The notes beneath the pieces were generated by a model. It was not told where the DNA came from. It worked only from the letters and a program-made list of their open reading frames with translations, and did not search any database. From Gammaproteobacteria bacterium (GTDB lineage Bacteria > Pseudomonadota > Gammaproteobacteria > PIWD01): a stretch of DNA of 43,821 nt. Positions 18,007 to 28,256 of this stretch are shown here, piece by piece. Location: NCBI GenBank assembly GCA_003354005.1, contig PIWD01000009.1, positions 1 through 43,821 on the forward strand. The letters run 5' to 3'. Each line of letters opens with the position of its first letter. Position 1 is the first letter of the stretch. The translations under genes and the position numbers were made by a program.

Positions 18007-18035
18007 TTGCATTAGCATATCTTGCAATTTACAAT
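18007..18035 (+). promoter_or_regulatory. Predicted sigma-70 promoter of the 62-residue orphan
   Basis: TTGCAT (18007-18012), a 17-bp spacer and TACAAT (18030-18035). The start would be near 18042, giving a leader of about 94 nt. A second copy of GTTGCAT lies 20 bp upstream. Confidence 0.6.
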
Positions 18036-18135
18036 ACAACGTATCTTTTAATTTATTTTTTGCAACAATAGAGTACGTTACAATCTTTATGCTAAAGATG
18101 ATCTGGTTTAGTCTACAATGAAAGGAGATGCAGCT

Positions 18136-18324
18136 ATGAGACCTTCAGGAAATCCCTACAGCGAATCAGACCTCAATCACGGTGGTGCACGTTCTTTGTA
18201 TGAGGGCGATAAATGTTCCGAAAAAAAACAGTCGATTGATGATGAATATAGAAAAAATCATCTAACAGGTGAGCGACTAAAAAAAAGGGGAAAGCTTACT
18301 AATCAATCCTTTTTTTCAGTTTGA
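18136..18324 (+). CDS. Small hydrophilic orphan protein (62 residues)
   Basis: I do not recognise it. The start ATG 18136 has AAAGGAGA 8 nt upstream, one of the best ribosome-binding sites in the window; a frame start at 18118 would put that site inside the gene. The product is very polar, with a Ser/Asn/Gly-rich first half (MRPSGNPYSESDLNHGGARS) and a basic second half with GERLKKRGKL. There is no signal peptide, membrane segment or cysteine pair; the single Cys is at about residue 32. A good promoter precedes it and the APC permease gene converges on it 13 bp away. It could be a small DNA- or ribosome-associated or stress protein, but that is a guess. Confidence 0.6.
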   Translation: MRPSGNPYSESDLNHGGARSLYEGDKCSEKKQSIDDEYRKNHLTGERLKKRGKLTNQSFFSV

Positions 18325-18337
18325 TGATTTGTGTTTC

Positions 18338-19927
18338 TCATCGTGTTAATAGAGTATTTGTATCAGGATAATATTGGTCGGTTAGTTGCTTGGTAATGGA
18401 TTGATCCAGTCGGTATCGTTGTGCAAAAAATGGGGTTGCGACTGATAGTATTGCAATGCATGCAAAGTCCCATCCAAATGGTATCCACCCTTTGCCTCCA
18501 CCAAAATTTCCACAATAGCTTATGATCAGTAGTGTAGCTGTGTAAGGTAGCAGCCATATCAAATTTTTTAGCCCTAAGTGCTCTTTGGTATGTCGGTAAC
18601 GACATTCGTAAATTGTGAATAAGATCACGCCAATCAATAGACTTATCATCAAACGCAAGAGTGTTTGCCAGCCCGTCCAATATGTAAGCAAGTTGCAGAT
18701 GTAGAATGTGAGGATACACATAACCTTATGCCAAGGGAGCTTGAAGGGGCGCTCAACATGGGGCAGTTGTTGGCGCAGTGCGAGAAGAGAAAGTGGTCCC
18801 ATACCATAAGCAAAGACGATTGCAACAGACTGAAAGCTAACTAGAGCTTGCCAGCCAGGAAAAGGTAAGAATAATAGCAGTCCAACAATAAAATTTAAAA
18901 ATACGGCTGTCACAGGTACACGTTTAGTGTTCAGGTACTGCAAACAAAGTGGAATTTGACGATTAACACTCATTGCATATGTAAGCCGTGCGGTTGTAGT
19001 TGTATAAATGAGTGCAGAACCAAGCGGTGAAATTACAGCATCGATATAAATAAGGAGTACTAACCAACCCAGTCCAAGTGACATAGCCAATCCAGCGAAT
19101 GGGCCGTTATCACCTATAAATTGCAGGTGCTTCCAGCCATTTTGTAAATGCTGATGATCAAGCCCAGCGATAAAAACAACTTGAATCGCTACATATAATA
19201 AGGTACAAATCAATACGGAACCAATAACGGCTAATGGGATTGCTTTTTGAGGATTTTTTGCTTCTCCAGCTAAAGAAGTTGCTTCACGAAATCCAAGGAA
19301 AGAAAAAATAATACCTGCCGTCGGTAATGCCCAAAAGATATCATGCAGTTGATGGGGTGAGCTGGTATAATGGAAATTTCCAATATGGAAACGCTGACTA
19401 GCCAAAATAGTGATCACAACAATTGGAATGACTAACTTCCAAAAAGCAAGCCCACTGTTATAACGACTCAAAACATGTATAGCCATCGTATTGATCGATG
19501 ATATCAAGAATAGCAATAGTGCTGCCAACATAAAGCCACTTGAGGTCAATACGTGGACACCCTCTATTTTATGCATCAACCAGGGTAGATAATGGCTAAG
19601 ATACTGTAGTAATGCCTGTACTTCTGTAGGTGCAACCGATACACAAGAAAGCCATGCAAGCCAACTTATGCAAAAGCTAGTAATAGAACCATGGCTAAAT
19701 TGGCTAAAACGTGCAATCCCACCAGTTAGTGGCAACATTGTAGATAATTCAGCAAATATGAAGGCGATAAAAATAATCATAACACCACCTATCACCCAAC
19801 TCCATACAGACGCAGCTCCAGCCGTTTGAGCTGCGTAATAAGCACCGAATAGCCACCCAGAACCAAGCATACAGCCTAATGAAGTGGAGAAAAGCCCGAT
19901 ATTTGAAATAGAGCGTTTTAATAGCAT
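18338..19927 (-). CDS. APC-family amino acid permease
   Basis: An inner-membrane amino acid transporter of the amino acid-polyamine-organocation superfamily. The 529 residues hold about 12 hydrophobic helices. The first helix carries the unwound substrate-binding motif as SLGCMLGSGWLFGAYYAA (residues 16-33, GSGW in place of the common GSGI/GAGI). FAELSTMLPLTGG marks the second-third helix region and SFLGFREATSLAGEAKNPQKAIP the sixth, a strong APC signature. Substrate cannot be assigned. It stands alone, transcribed away from the tRNA-Leu/tig cluster. Confidence 0.88.
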   Translation of the reverse strand: MLLKRSISNIGLFSTSLGCMLGSGWLFGAYYAAQTAGAASVWSWVIGGVMIIFIAFIFAELSTMLPLTGGIARFSQFSHGSITSFCISWLAWLSCVSVAPTEVQALLQYLSHYLPWLMHKIEGVHVLTSSGFMLAALLLFLISSINTMAIHVLSRYNSGLAFWKLVIPIVVITILASQRFHIGNFHYTSSPHQLHDIFWALPTAGIIFSFLGFREATSLAGEAKNPQKAIPLAVIGSVLICTLLYVAIQVVFIAGLDHQHLQNGWKHLQFIGDNGPFAGLAMSLGLGWLVLLIYIDAVISPLGSALIYTTTTARLTYAMSVNRQIPLCLQYLNTKRVPVTAVFLNFIVGLLLFLPFPGWQALVSFQSVAIVFAYGMGPLSLLALRQQLPHVERPFKLPWHKVMCILTFYICNLLTYWTGWQTLLRLMISLLIGVILFTIYECRYRHTKEHLGLKNLIWLLPYTATLLIISYCGNFGGGKGWIPFGWDFACIAILSVATPFFAQRYRLDQSITKQLTDQYYPDTNTLLTR

Positions 19928-20063
19928 AGTCGCTGACTAACCTAGTATGTGAGGACAATAGCACGTTGACTATGAATATAGTGACTAAACAACAGCGTGT
20001 CAACCCGTCATCTGAACGAAAAAAATATTGACCTTGGCAGATTTTCTATATATCCTGTTACTA

Positions 20064-20092
20064 TTGAGGCTGTTAGGGGTGGAATATATACT
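20064..20092 (+). promoter_or_regulatory. Predicted sigma-70 promoter of tRNA-Leu
   Basis: TTGAGG (20064-20069), a 17-bp spacer and TATACT (20087-20092). The transcript would start near 20099, 19 nt before the mature tRNA. The same transcript could run on into tig. Confidence 0.6.
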
Positions 20093-20117
20093 TGTCTTTG
20101 TTTATGGTATAGACTTT

Positions 20118-20202
<85 letters not shown>

Positions 20203-20310
20203 GATTGATTTTGTGCAATCGCTAAGCAAAGTTATCGTACAGTCTATGTTAAGTAGGCGTGATTTTAGAGCGATATGCGTTAATAGTGTTAATGTCCGAG
20301 GATTAGAATT

Positions 20311-21618
20311 ATGTCAACCGTAGGTGCGCAAACGCTACCTTTTGAGATAAGGTCAAGAAAACAAGAGGGGCTTAAACGAGTTATGGAAATTAGTGTGCCA
20401 GATCACTATCGGTGCACACAGGTCGCTAAACAAAAAAAAAAAATTAAATCACAAATTAATATGAAGGGGTTCAGATCAGGTAATATGCCTGAAGGGTTGC
20501 TTGAAAAACGCTACGGAAAAAGGATTCTCAAGGAAGTGACTTCACAATTGGTTGAAGATAGCTGTAGGGAAGCCTTTGAACAAGAGAAATGCCAACCTAT
20601 TGTTTCACCACATATTGAAGTAAAACAGGACAAAGTGGGAAAGCCAATTGAATATACGGTAGAATTTGAGGTCTATCCTGATATTGAATTGCAACCATTT
20701 GATGACATAACACTGGAGAAGTGGGAGGTAACAGTAGACGAGAATGATGTCGAACGTGTTGTTGATAATATTCTTGAAAAATATGCAACACTGAAAAAGA
20801 TCGATACACCCGCTAAGCAGGGTGATCGCTTGTCCATTGATTTTAAAGGTACGTTGAATGGAGAAGTCTTTTCAGGTAGTGAAGCCAATGATTTTAAACT
20901 GAAGCTTGGGAAGGGTGATTTATTGCACGACTTTGAGAGGCAATTAATAGGTTGTAAAGCAGGTGAACATAAAACATTCGATCTACATTTTCCTGCCGAC
21001 TATCATATGCCTGCCCTTGCTGATAAGACCTGTGTATTTGATGTGACCATTAGGGAAATTTCTATGGCGGAACTGCCTGAACTAAATGAAGAATTTTTAC
21101 TGGAAAAATTACCAGTTAGTAACGGCAAGCTCAGCGTGTTACGCCAAAATATTCGGGAAGAATTGCTTACTGAAGCAGAAAAAATTTCTAAGGAACACAT
21201 TAGAAATCAATTGATTGAGAAATTATTAGAAATCCATATATTTGATCTACCCACGTCCTTGCTTGAACGCTATAAGGACTCTTTAGGCAAAGAAAAAGAG
21301 AAGGGAGATATCAAACAAACAGAGGAAGGGTTGAAAGAAAAAGTTGAAAAAGATGTGAAGCTATTTTTGCTCATTAATGCAATAGCTAAAAAAAATAATA
21401 TTGCTATTGATGAAAAAGAAGTACATCGTGACATACGTCGGTGTGTTGCTCAGTTCCCAGATGCAGAAAAACGTATTGAATCATTTTACAAAAATCAAGA
21501 AAATATGACACAACTTCGAATGGAGATGCTAGAAGCAGAGGTACTCGATTATATTATCAAGAAAGTCAAATTAGTTGAGAAGAAAGTCAACTATCAAAGC
21601 TTAATAAATAAGGAATAA
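20311..21618 (+). CDS. tig: Trigger factor (ribosome-associated chaperone/prolyl isomerase)
   Basis: Binds the ribosome near the peptide exit and shields nascent chains. The 435 residues fit the family. The order is the N-terminal ribosome-binding domain with its signature loop GFRSGNMP (53-60), a FKBP-type PPIase domain around residues 150-245 ([19 protein letters not shown] and later) and a helical C-terminal chaperone domain rich in Lys/Glu. The signature normally reads GFRxGKxP; here Asn replaces Lys, while the ribosome-contacting FR pair is kept. ATG 20311 has GAGGA 8 nt upstream. It is the first protein gene of tig-clpP-clpX-lon, with clpP 5 nt downstream. Confidence 0.96.
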   Translation: MSTVGAQTLPFEIRSRKQEGLKRVMEISVPDHYRCTQVAKQKKKIKSQINMKGFRSGNMPEGLLEKRYGKRILKEVTSQLVEDSCREAFEQEKCQPIVSPHIEVKQDKVGKPIEYTVEFEVYPDIELQPFDDITLEKWEVTVDENDVERVVDNILEKYATLKKIDTPAKQGDRLSIDFKGTLNGEVFSGSEANDFKLKLGKGDLLHDFERQLIGCKAGEHKTFDLHFPADYHMPALADKTCVFDVTIREISMAELPELNEEFLLEKLPVSNGKLSVLRQNIREELLTEAEKISKEHIRNQLIEKLLEIHIFDLPTSLLERYKDSLGKEKEKGDIKQTEEGLKEKVEKDVKLFLLINAIAKKNNIAIDEKEVHRDIRRCVAQFPDAEKRIESFYKNQENMTQLRMEMLEAEVLDYIIKKVKLVEKKVNYQSLINKE

Positions 21619-21623
21619 ATCTT

Positions 21624-22310
21624 ATGTCAACACAAACAAAGAATCATAATATTACTAAACAGCAACTAGTCCCAACTGTCATCGAAAGCACATCACGTGG
21701 TGAACGTGCCTATGATATTTTTTCGCGTATGCTGCGAGACAGGGTTATCTTTCTAATCGGCCCAGTCGAAGAACATATGGCAAGTTTAATAGTTGCACAG
21801 CTATTATTTTTAGAGTCAGAAAACCCAGACAAAGATATTGCAATTTATATTCATTCCCCTGGCGGTGCGGTAAGTGCAGCACTGGCCATTTATGATACTA
21901 TACAATTTATTAGACCTGATGTCAGCACGCTATGTATTGGGCAGGCAGCAAGTGCAGGAGCCTTGTTGTTAGCAGGTGGTAGTGAAGGTAAGCGTTTTTG
22001 TTTGCCACATTCTACGGTGATGATTCACCAAGTACTGGGGGGATTTCAGGGGCAGGGTAGTGATATTGAAATTCACGCTAAAGAAACTTTACGTGTTGGT
22101 CATCTGATTAATCAAATCCTGTCAAAGCATACAGGTCACTCAGTTGAGAAGGTTCTAAAAGACAGCAATCGTGATAACTTTATGAATGCACAAGCAGCAC
22201 TTAAATATGGTTTAGTTGATAAGGTGCTTAAGCATCGAACAAGTGCTATGCCATCTACTAAGTCTTCTCCAAATACCGATAAAAAAAATAAGAAGGATGG
22301 TAAGTCTTAA
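21624..22310 (+). CDS. clpP: ATP-dependent Clp protease proteolytic subunit
   Basis: Serine protease that forms the double-heptamer chamber fed by ClpX or ClpA. It has 228 residues. The catalytic triad is Ser110 ([14 protein letters not shown]), His135 ([10 protein letters not shown]) and Asp184 (SNRDNFM), one residue from the E. coli precursor numbering. An N-terminal propeptide-like extension is present. The C-terminus (about residues 204-228) is a Lys/Ser/Asn-rich tail longer than in E. coli. AAGGA precedes the start. It lies 5 nt after tig and 36 nt before clpX, so they are surely one operon. Confidence 0.98.
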   Translation: MSTQTKNHNITKQQLVPTVIESTSRGERAYDIFSRMLRDRVIFLIGPVEEHMASLIVAQLLFLESENPDKDIAIYIHSPGGAVSAALAIYDTIQFIRPDVSTLCIGQAASAGALLLAGGSEGKRFCLPHSTVMIHQVLGGFQGQGSDIEIHAKETLRVGHLINQILSKHTGHSVEKVLKDSNRDNFMNAQAALKYGLVDKVLKHRTSAMPSTKSSPNTDKKNKKDGKS

Positions 22311-22346
22311 TTTAGGCATCTATTCTTTTTATGAAAGAGACTATTT

Positions 22347-23594
22347 ATGGCAGAAAAGAAAAGGTCGTTATACTGTACGTTTTGTGGTAAACATCAAGAT
22401 AAGGTGAAGCGCCTGGTCGCAGGTCCATCTGTTTATATCTGTGATGAGTGTATCCTGTTGTGTCAGAAAATTGTGGACGAAGAGCAGAAAGAACAAGATG
22501 ATGAGAAAGCATTTAACTTGCCTGAACCACAAATAATTAAACAAACCCTGGATGATTATGTCATTGGTCAGGAATATGCTAAAAAAGTACTGTCTGTCGC
22601 TGTCTATAACCACTATAAGCGCCTACTCAAACATAAAAAAGGTGGTAGTAGTGTTGCACTATCAAAAAGTAATGTAATCCTGATTGCTCCAACAGGTTGT
22701 GGTAAGACACTTTTGGCACAAACTTTAGCACGTATTTTAGAGGTGCCCTTTGCTATAGCAGACGCGACTAGCATAACAGAAGCTGGGTATGTAGGTGAAG
22801 ATGTTGAGGGCGTCATTCAAAAATTATTACAAAATTGTGACTATAATATCGAAAAGGCTCAGTCTGGTATTATTTATATTGATGAAATTGATAAAATTTC
22901 ACGTCGTGGTGAAAATACTTCAATTACACGTGATGTATCAGGTGAGGGTGTACAGCAAGCCCTGCTTAAGATGATTGAAGGAACCATTGCAAATATTCCA
23001 CCCAAAGGTGCACGTAAGCATTCAAATCAAGAGTATGTACAAGTTGATACGACTAATATTTTATTTATTTGTGGTGGTGCATTTTCTGGGCTTGATCAGC
23101 TCATTCGTCGGCGTTCTACAAAAGGTAGTATGGGCTTTGGTGGAACAGTACATGGTGAAAAGGATCGCTTGAGTATAAGTGAATTACTCAGACAGATTAA
23201 ACCAGAAGATTTAATCAGTTATGGGTTAATCCCTGAATTTGTCGGACGGTTACCGTTAATTGCAACTATGGATGAGCTAGATGAAGAAAGCTTGGTACGT
23301 ATTCTAATTGAACCTAAAAATGCACTTATCAAACAATACCATGCTTTATTTGAAATGGAAGATGTTGAGCTTGAATTTACAGAAGCAGCGCGTATTGCAA
23401 TTGCTAAAAAAGCAATCGAACGTAAGACTGGTGCACGAGGGTTACGTTCCATTATGGAAAATGTCCTACTAGATATTATGTATAATTTACCATCTTATAA
23501 AGGCTTGGTTAAAGTTGTTATTGAAGAGGGTGTTATATTAGACAAAGATAAGCCATTCTTGATTTATCGTGATGATTCAATTGAAAAAAAGTGA
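22347..23594 (+). CDS. clpX: ClpX, ATP-dependent unfoldase of the Clp protease
   Basis: AAA+ unfoldase that recognises substrates such as ssrA-tagged proteins and feeds ClpP. It has 415 residues. The N-terminal zinc-binding domain has Cys10, Cys13, Cys32 and Cys35. Walker A is APTGCGKT (114-121), where the family usually has GPTGSGKT. Walker B is IIYIDEIDK, the pore loop follows at AGYVGEDVE, and the ClpP-binding IGF-type loop should lie near [13 protein letters not shown]; here it reads MGFG rather than IGF. Sensor motifs GARGLRS and the C-terminal small domain are intact. It is followed by lon 18 nt downstream. Confidence 0.97.
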   Translation: MAEKKRSLYCTFCGKHQDKVKRLVAGPSVYICDECILLCQKIVDEEQKEQDDEKAFNLPEPQIIKQTLDDYVIGQEYAKKVLSVAVYNHYKRLLKHKKGGSSVALSKSNVILIAPTGCGKTLLAQTLARILEVPFAIADATSITEAGYVGEDVEGVIQKLLQNCDYNIEKAQSGIIYIDEIDKISRRGENTSITRDVSGEGVQQALLKMIEGTIANIPPKGARKHSNQEYVQVDTTNILFICGGAFSGLDQLIRRRSTKGSMGFGGTVHGEKDRLSISELLRQIKPEDLISYGLIPEFVGRLPLIATMDELDEESLVRILIEPKNALIKQYHALFEMEDVELEFTEAARIAIAKKAIERKTGARGLRSIMENVLLDIMYNLPSYKGLVKVVIEEGVILDKDKPFLIYRDDSIEKK

Positions 23595-23612
23595 GTGAAT
23601 AGGTAAAAATTT

Positions 23613-25991
23613 ATGCCAAAAAATCATGAAATTTTAGAAAAAATTCCATTTTTACCCCTTCGTGATATCGTAATGTATCCCCATATGGTCGCACAAGTAT
23701 TTATCACTCGTATTGAATCTGTTAAGGCACTTGAGCGTAGTCTTGCAAAAGATAAACCACTATTTTTAGTGACACAGAGGTCTGCTAAAGTCAAAAAACC
23801 AGGGTTTGATGATCTCTATGATGTTGGTGTTACTGGGAATGCTTTACAGTTACTACAACTGCCAAATAATACACTTAAGATTTTATTGGAAGGTAAGAAA
23901 CGTGCTAGAGTAAAAAAATTCGGTCGGACACGTTCTTTTATAAGTGGCTCTGTTCAAATCCTGCATGACGAAATCAAAGAGAGTGAACATGATGAAGTTG
24001 CAGCATTAGTATCCACATTGCGCAGGACTTTTAAGCGATATGCACGGCATGATAAAAATATACCCCGCAACTTATTTTATTCATTCTCAGAAAAAGATGA
24101 TGATATCGGGAAGATTGTTGACATAATTACTATTCACCTGCCTTTATCTATCGAGAATAGGCAGAAAGTATTGACGATCTTAAATATACGTGACCGCTTG
24201 CTTCGTTTAATTGAATTATTAGAATCTGAGCTTACCATGATTGAATTGGATGCACGTGTGATAAAGCGCATGGAAGGGAAACTTGAAAATACACATAGAC
24301 GTTTTTATTTAACTGAACAAATTAGTGCAATTAAAGAAGAACTCAATGAACTTGATGGCGGAATAAATTCCAATATTTTGCCAACAAATGACGTAGAGTC
24401 TCTCGAAGAAAAGATTAAAAAATCTGATATGACACAGGAAGCAAGAAAAAAAGCATTATCTGAGTACGAAAAACTTAAAAAGATACCAGAACTTTCACCA
24501 GAATCGACGATAGTCCTTAGCTACATTGATTGTTTAATTGATGTACCCTGGAAAAAATGTAGCCCATTAAAACACGCCTTAAAAGAATCAGAAAATATTT
24601 TGGAGCGAGATCACTATGGCTTAAAAAAAGTAAAGGAGCGTATTTTAGAGTATCTGGCTGTACAAAAACGTATTAAACAACATAATCGTGGCATTATATT
24701 TTGTTTAGTAGGGCCACCAGGCGTTGGTAAAACCTCGCTTGGGGAATCTATTGCTGATGCAACTGGGCGTAAATTTATACGTGTTTCACTAGGTGGTGTC
24801 CGTGATGAGGCAGAAATTAGAGGCCATCGGCGTACCTATGTCGGTGCAATGCCAGGTAAAGTAATTCAAAAAATCATCAAGGTTAAAGTTGCTAATCCAG
24901 TATTTATGTTAGATGAAATTGATAAGATGGGCATGGACTCTCGTGGTGACCCAGCTTCTGCACTACTAGAAGTACTAGACCCAGAACAAAACAAAGCCTT
25001 TGATGATCACTACCTTGAGGTATCCTATGATTTATCTAGAGTAATGTTTATTGCAACGGCTAATTCATTGAATATACCGAAAGCACTACTGGATCGTATG
25101 GAAATTATTCGCTTGCCAGGCTACACGGAACAAGAAAAACTATTGATTGCTAAGCAGTATATTGTACCAAAACAACTTAAAAAGCATGGTTTGAATAAAA
25201 AAGTCCTAAATTTAAGTGATGGTGTCTTACTTGATATCATCCGTTACTACACACGTGAGGCTGGTTTACGAAATTTAGAGCGTGAGGTTGCTAAATTATC
25301 CCGTAAAGTTGTACGTAAGATAGCTGAATCACCAGATAAAAAGCAAATGAGCCTCACGCGCCGTCACTTAGAGGCATACCTTGGTGTCAAGCGTTATAAA
25401 TATGGATTAGCAAATTCAGAAAATCAAATTGGACAGGTCATGGGTCTCGCTTGGAGTGAGGCAGGAGGAGATTTATTGATAATTGAAGCTGTTGCACTTC
25501 AGGGTAGTGGTAAGCTGGTACATACAGGTTCACTCGGTGATGTCATGCAAGAATCAATTCAAGCTGCACTGACAGTGGCGCGTTCTTATCAGAAAAACTT
25601 GAAACTATCAAACAATTATTTTCAAAAGCACGATATCCATATCCATGTACCAGAAGGAGCCATCCCTAAAGATGGCCCGAGTGCTGGTATTGGTATGTGT
25701 ACAGCAATGATGTCAATGCTAAGCAAAATTCCAGTGTATGCCGATGTTGCTATGACTGGAGAAGTAACCTTGCAAGGCAAGCTTTTGGCAATTGGTGGCC
25801 TAAAAGAGAAACTGTTAGCTGCATCACGTGGTGGTATTAAGCGTGTCATTATTCCAGAAGAAAATACCAAGGATCTGGTGGATATACCCAAAGAAATTAA
25901 AACCAAATTGAAAATCTTCCCCATGAAGCACATTGAAGATGTATGGAAACTCACATTAGTCAAACCTATTAAAGCTTTAAGAGATAACTGA
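23613..25991 (+). CDS. lon: Lon protease (class A)
   Basis: Cytosolic AAA+ serine protease that removes misfolded and short-lived regulatory proteins. The 792 residues match class A Lon: N-terminal substrate domain (FLPLRDIVMYPHMV near residue 13), a coiled-coil, Walker A GPPGVGKT (367-374), Walker B VFMLDEIDKM, and the C-terminal protease domain. The catalytic dyad is Ser690 in PKDGPSAGIGMCTAM and Lys733 in GGLKEKLLAA, with the same 43-residue spacing as E. coli. It closes the tig-clpP-clpX-lon cluster. No hup gene follows, unlike E. coli. The ribosome-binding site is weak (AGGT). Confidence 0.98.
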   Translation: MPKNHEILEKIPFLPLRDIVMYPHMVAQVFITRIESVKALERSLAKDKPLFLVTQRSAKVKKPGFDDLYDVGVTGNALQLLQLPNNTLKILLEGKKRARVKKFGRTRSFISGSVQILHDEIKESEHDEVAALVSTLRRTFKRYARHDKNIPRNLFYSFSEKDDDIGKIVDIITIHLPLSIENRQKVLTILNIRDRLLRLIELLESELTMIELDARVIKRMEGKLENTHRRFYLTEQISAIKEELNELDGGINSNILPTNDVESLEEKIKKSDMTQEARKKALSEYEKLKKIPELSPESTIVLSYIDCLIDVPWKKCSPLKHALKESENILERDHYGLKKVKERILEYLAVQKRIKQHNRGIIFCLVGPPGVGKTSLGESIADATGRKFIRVSLGGVRDEAEIRGHRRTYVGAMPGKVIQKIIKVKVANPVFMLDEIDKMGMDSRGDPASALLEVLDPEQNKAFDDHYLEVSYDLSRVMFIATANSLNIPKALLDRMEIIRLPGYTEQEKLLIAKQYIVPKQLKKHGLNKKVLNLSDGVLLDIIRYYTREAGLRNLEREVAKLSRKVVRKIAESPDKKQMSLTRRHLEAYLGVKRYKYGLANSENQIGQVMGLAWSEAGGDLLIIEAVALQGSGKLVHTGSLGDVMQESIQAALTVARSYQKNLKLSNNYFQKHDIHIHVPEGAIPKDGPSAGIGMCTAMMSMLSKIPVYADVAMTGEVTLQGKLLAIGGLKEKLLAASRGGIKRVIIPEENTKDLVDIPKEIKTKLKIFPMKHIEDVWKLTLVKPIKALRDN

Positions 25992-26104
25992 GACCACACA
26001 CTGACGTTAGTGGGTTTGCTGAGTCTCTAATTAATTCTCGTGGGTAACGCCATGCGTCCGAACCTACTCAAGCCGAGCAACAAAGCAAACACCCAACAAG
26101 AAGC

Positions 26105-28216
26105 TTAATCAGCATTCTTAACAGCTTTCATACTCAATCGAATACGTCCACGACGATCAACTTCAAGTACTTTTACCTTTACGATTTGTCCTTCCTTCAG
26201 ATAATCTTCAATGCTTTCAACGTGCTCATCAACAATCTGCGAAATGTGTAAAAAACCATCTTTGCCTGGCAACAGTGAAACAAAGGCACCAAAATTCATA
26301 ACCTTCACCACTGGGCCTTCGTAAATAGTACCCTCTTCAACTTCAGCAACTAATTGCTCAATATGTGCTTTAGCAGCATCTACAGCTTTACTATCAGCAC
26401 CCATAATTTTAATTATACCATCATCAGAAATATCCATCGTTACGCCCGTCTCTTCCGTAATTTGACGAATCGTTACACCACCCTTACCGATAACATCACG
26501 TATCTTCTCTGGGTTAATCGTCATCTGTAGAAAATGTGGCGCACAAGATGAAATATTAGCACGTGGCATCTCAATGGATTGATCCATAATATCTAAAATA
26601 TGTAATCTCGCTTTCTCCGCTTTTTCTAAGGCAGCTTTTATAATGTTGTGTGTAATACCCTTGATTTTAATATCCATTTGCAAGACCGTGATCCCCTTTC
26701 GTGTCCCAGCTACCTTAAAGTCCATATCACCTAAATGATCTTCATCACCTAAAATATCAGTTAAAATGACATATTGATCACCATCACCTTTTATAAGCCC
26801 TAAAGCAACACCTGCAACCGCTGATGTAATTGGAATCCCAGCGTCCATCAAAGCCAAACTACCAGCACAAACAGTAGCCATTGAACTTGAACCATTTGAC
26901 TCAGTAATCTCTGAGACCAACCGCACAACATAAGGGAATTTCTCTAATGAAGGCATAACGGCTTCTAATCCCCGTTTAGCCAATTGTCCATGCCCAATTT
27001 CACGTCGCTTCGGCGAACCCATAAAACCACATTCACCCACTGAATAGTGAGGAAAATTATAATGCAACATAAAGATATCGTTTGTTTTACCAAACGGACC
27101 ATCAATAAGTTGTGCATCACGATCACCAGCTAAGGTAACCGTCGCTATGGCCTGTGTTTCACCCCGTGTGAATAGTGCATCACCATGCACACGCGGTAAC
27201 AAACCTACCTCTGTATTGATATCACGCACGGTATCATTATCACGGCCATCAATACGTGGCTTACCTGATAATAAGGCTTCCCTGACTACATCACGTTTTA
27301 AATTCTCAACAATCGATTTGACCTGCATAAACTCAGCTACCGCGTGTTCATCAGTCATATCGAATGTTTCTTCAAGCTGCTGATCGATTTCTGACAAAGC
27401 GCGTGTACGCGCAACCTTCTCTTTGATGCTGTAGGCTGCCACAATCTTATCGACAAGCGTCGCTTTTACACGCTCAACTAGATCTGTATCCACTTCTGGA
27501 GCCTGCCAACTTTCAGCTTCAACATAAGTTGATGCCTGTTTTGCTTCTTCAACAAATGAGACAAGTGCGTCAATTGCTACTCGCATCTCTTTATGTCCAT
27601 AGTCAAGTGCACCGAGCATGACTGCTTCTGTTAGTTGATCAGCATCTGATTCAACCATCGAGATAGCTTCCTCTGAACCTGCCATTAATAAATCAAGGGT
27701 AGAATCTTTTAAGGTTTCTACACTTGGATTCAAGACATACTGCCCATCAAGATAAGCAACACGTGCCGCCGCTAATGGGACACCAAATGGCGCAGAGGTC
27801 AACATAATGGAGGCAACCGCACCAATAATGGCTAAAACATCTGTTTCATATTTCGTATCTATCGATAACACGGTAATTACAACCTGTATCTCATTGTTAA
27901 ATCCCTTAGCAAATAGAGGACGTAACGAACGATCGATAAGACGAGAGATTAATGTTTCTCTGTCAGAAGGACGCCCTTCTCGCTTAAGAAACCCCCCAGG
28001 CAAGCGTCCAAATGAATAATAACGCTCTCTGTAGTTGACCATTAATGGTAAAAAAGATTCATCTTTTTGCTTGCCAACAACAGTTGTTGCCAACAACACA
28101 GTATCGCCACAAGTCACATGCACAGCCCCTGAAGCCTGTCTTGCAATTTTACCCGTTTCTAGTGTAATGTCCTGATCGCCGTAACGAAAGGTTTTCGTTG
28201 TAATATTATAAGACAC
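26105..28216 (-). CDS. pnp: Polyribonucleotide nucleotidyltransferase (PNPase)
   Basis: Phosphorolytic 3'-5' exoribonuclease and degradosome component. I place the start at GTG 28216, giving 703 residues, because AAAGGAGA lies 6 nt upstream and the product then begins just before the conserved TFRYGDQDITLETGKIARQA. A 22-codon in-frame extension to 28282 would overlap rpsO and is not family-like. Two RNase PH domains are followed by a KH domain (IRDVIGKGGVTIRQITEETG, about 555-615) and a C-terminal S1 domain (GPVVKVMNFGAFVSLLPGKDGFLH, about 625-695). Start codon GTG and the adjacent rpsO leader fit the usual rpsO-pnp operon, where pnp is often autoregulated. Confidence 0.97.
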   Translation of the reverse strand: MSYNITTKTFRYGDQDITLETGKIARQASGAVHVTCGDTVLLATTVVGKQKDESFLPLMVNYRERYYSFGRLPGGFLKREGRPSDRETLISRLIDRSLRPLFAKGFNNEIQVVITVLSIDTKYETDVLAIIGAVASIMLTSAPFGVPLAAARVAYLDGQYVLNPSVETLKDSTLDLLMAGSEEAISMVESDADQLTEAVMLGALDYGHKEMRVAIDALVSFVEEAKQASTYVEAESWQAPEVDTDLVERVKATLVDKIVAAYSIKEKVARTRALSEIDQQLEETFDMTDEHAVAEFMQVKSIVENLKRDVVREALLSGKPRIDGRDNDTVRDINTEVGLLPRVHGDALFTRGETQAIATVTLAGDRDAQLIDGPFGKTNDIFMLHYNFPHYSVGECGFMGSPKRREIGHGQLAKRGLEAVMPSLEKFPYVVRLVSEITESNGSSSMATVCAGSLALMDAGIPITSAVAGVALGLIKGDGDQYVILTDILGDEDHLGDMDFKVAGTRKGITVLQMDIKIKGITHNIIKAALEKAEKARLHILDIMDQSIEMPRANISSCAPHFLQMTINPEKIRDVIGKGGVTIRQITEETGVTMDISDDGIIKIMGADSKAVDAAKAHIEQLVAEVEEGTIYEGPVVKVMNFGAFVSLLPGKDGFLHISQIVDEHVESIEDYLKEGQIVKVKVLEVDRRGRIRLSMKAVKNAD

Positions 28217-28256
28217 TGAGGTCTCCTTTGTTAAGTCAATTAAATTAACTGCTCCT

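Larger units (their letters stand above)
17825..18135. other. Intergenic region after hinT with promoter and inverted repeat
   Basis: This 311-bp gap contains a perfect inverted repeat TGATAGC-TT-GCTATCA (17894-17909) and an AT-rich stretch with four TTGCA(T/A) boxes (17987, 18007, 18022, 18060). One of these is the -35 of a good promoter (18007-18035). No gene or RNA was recognised, and no U-tract terminator follows hinT. Confidence 0.5.

Noticed and set aside
25992-26104. Terminator after lon
   Set aside because: CACT/AGTG arms around GACGTT can pair weakly but no T-run follows on either strand, so a terminator is not supported.
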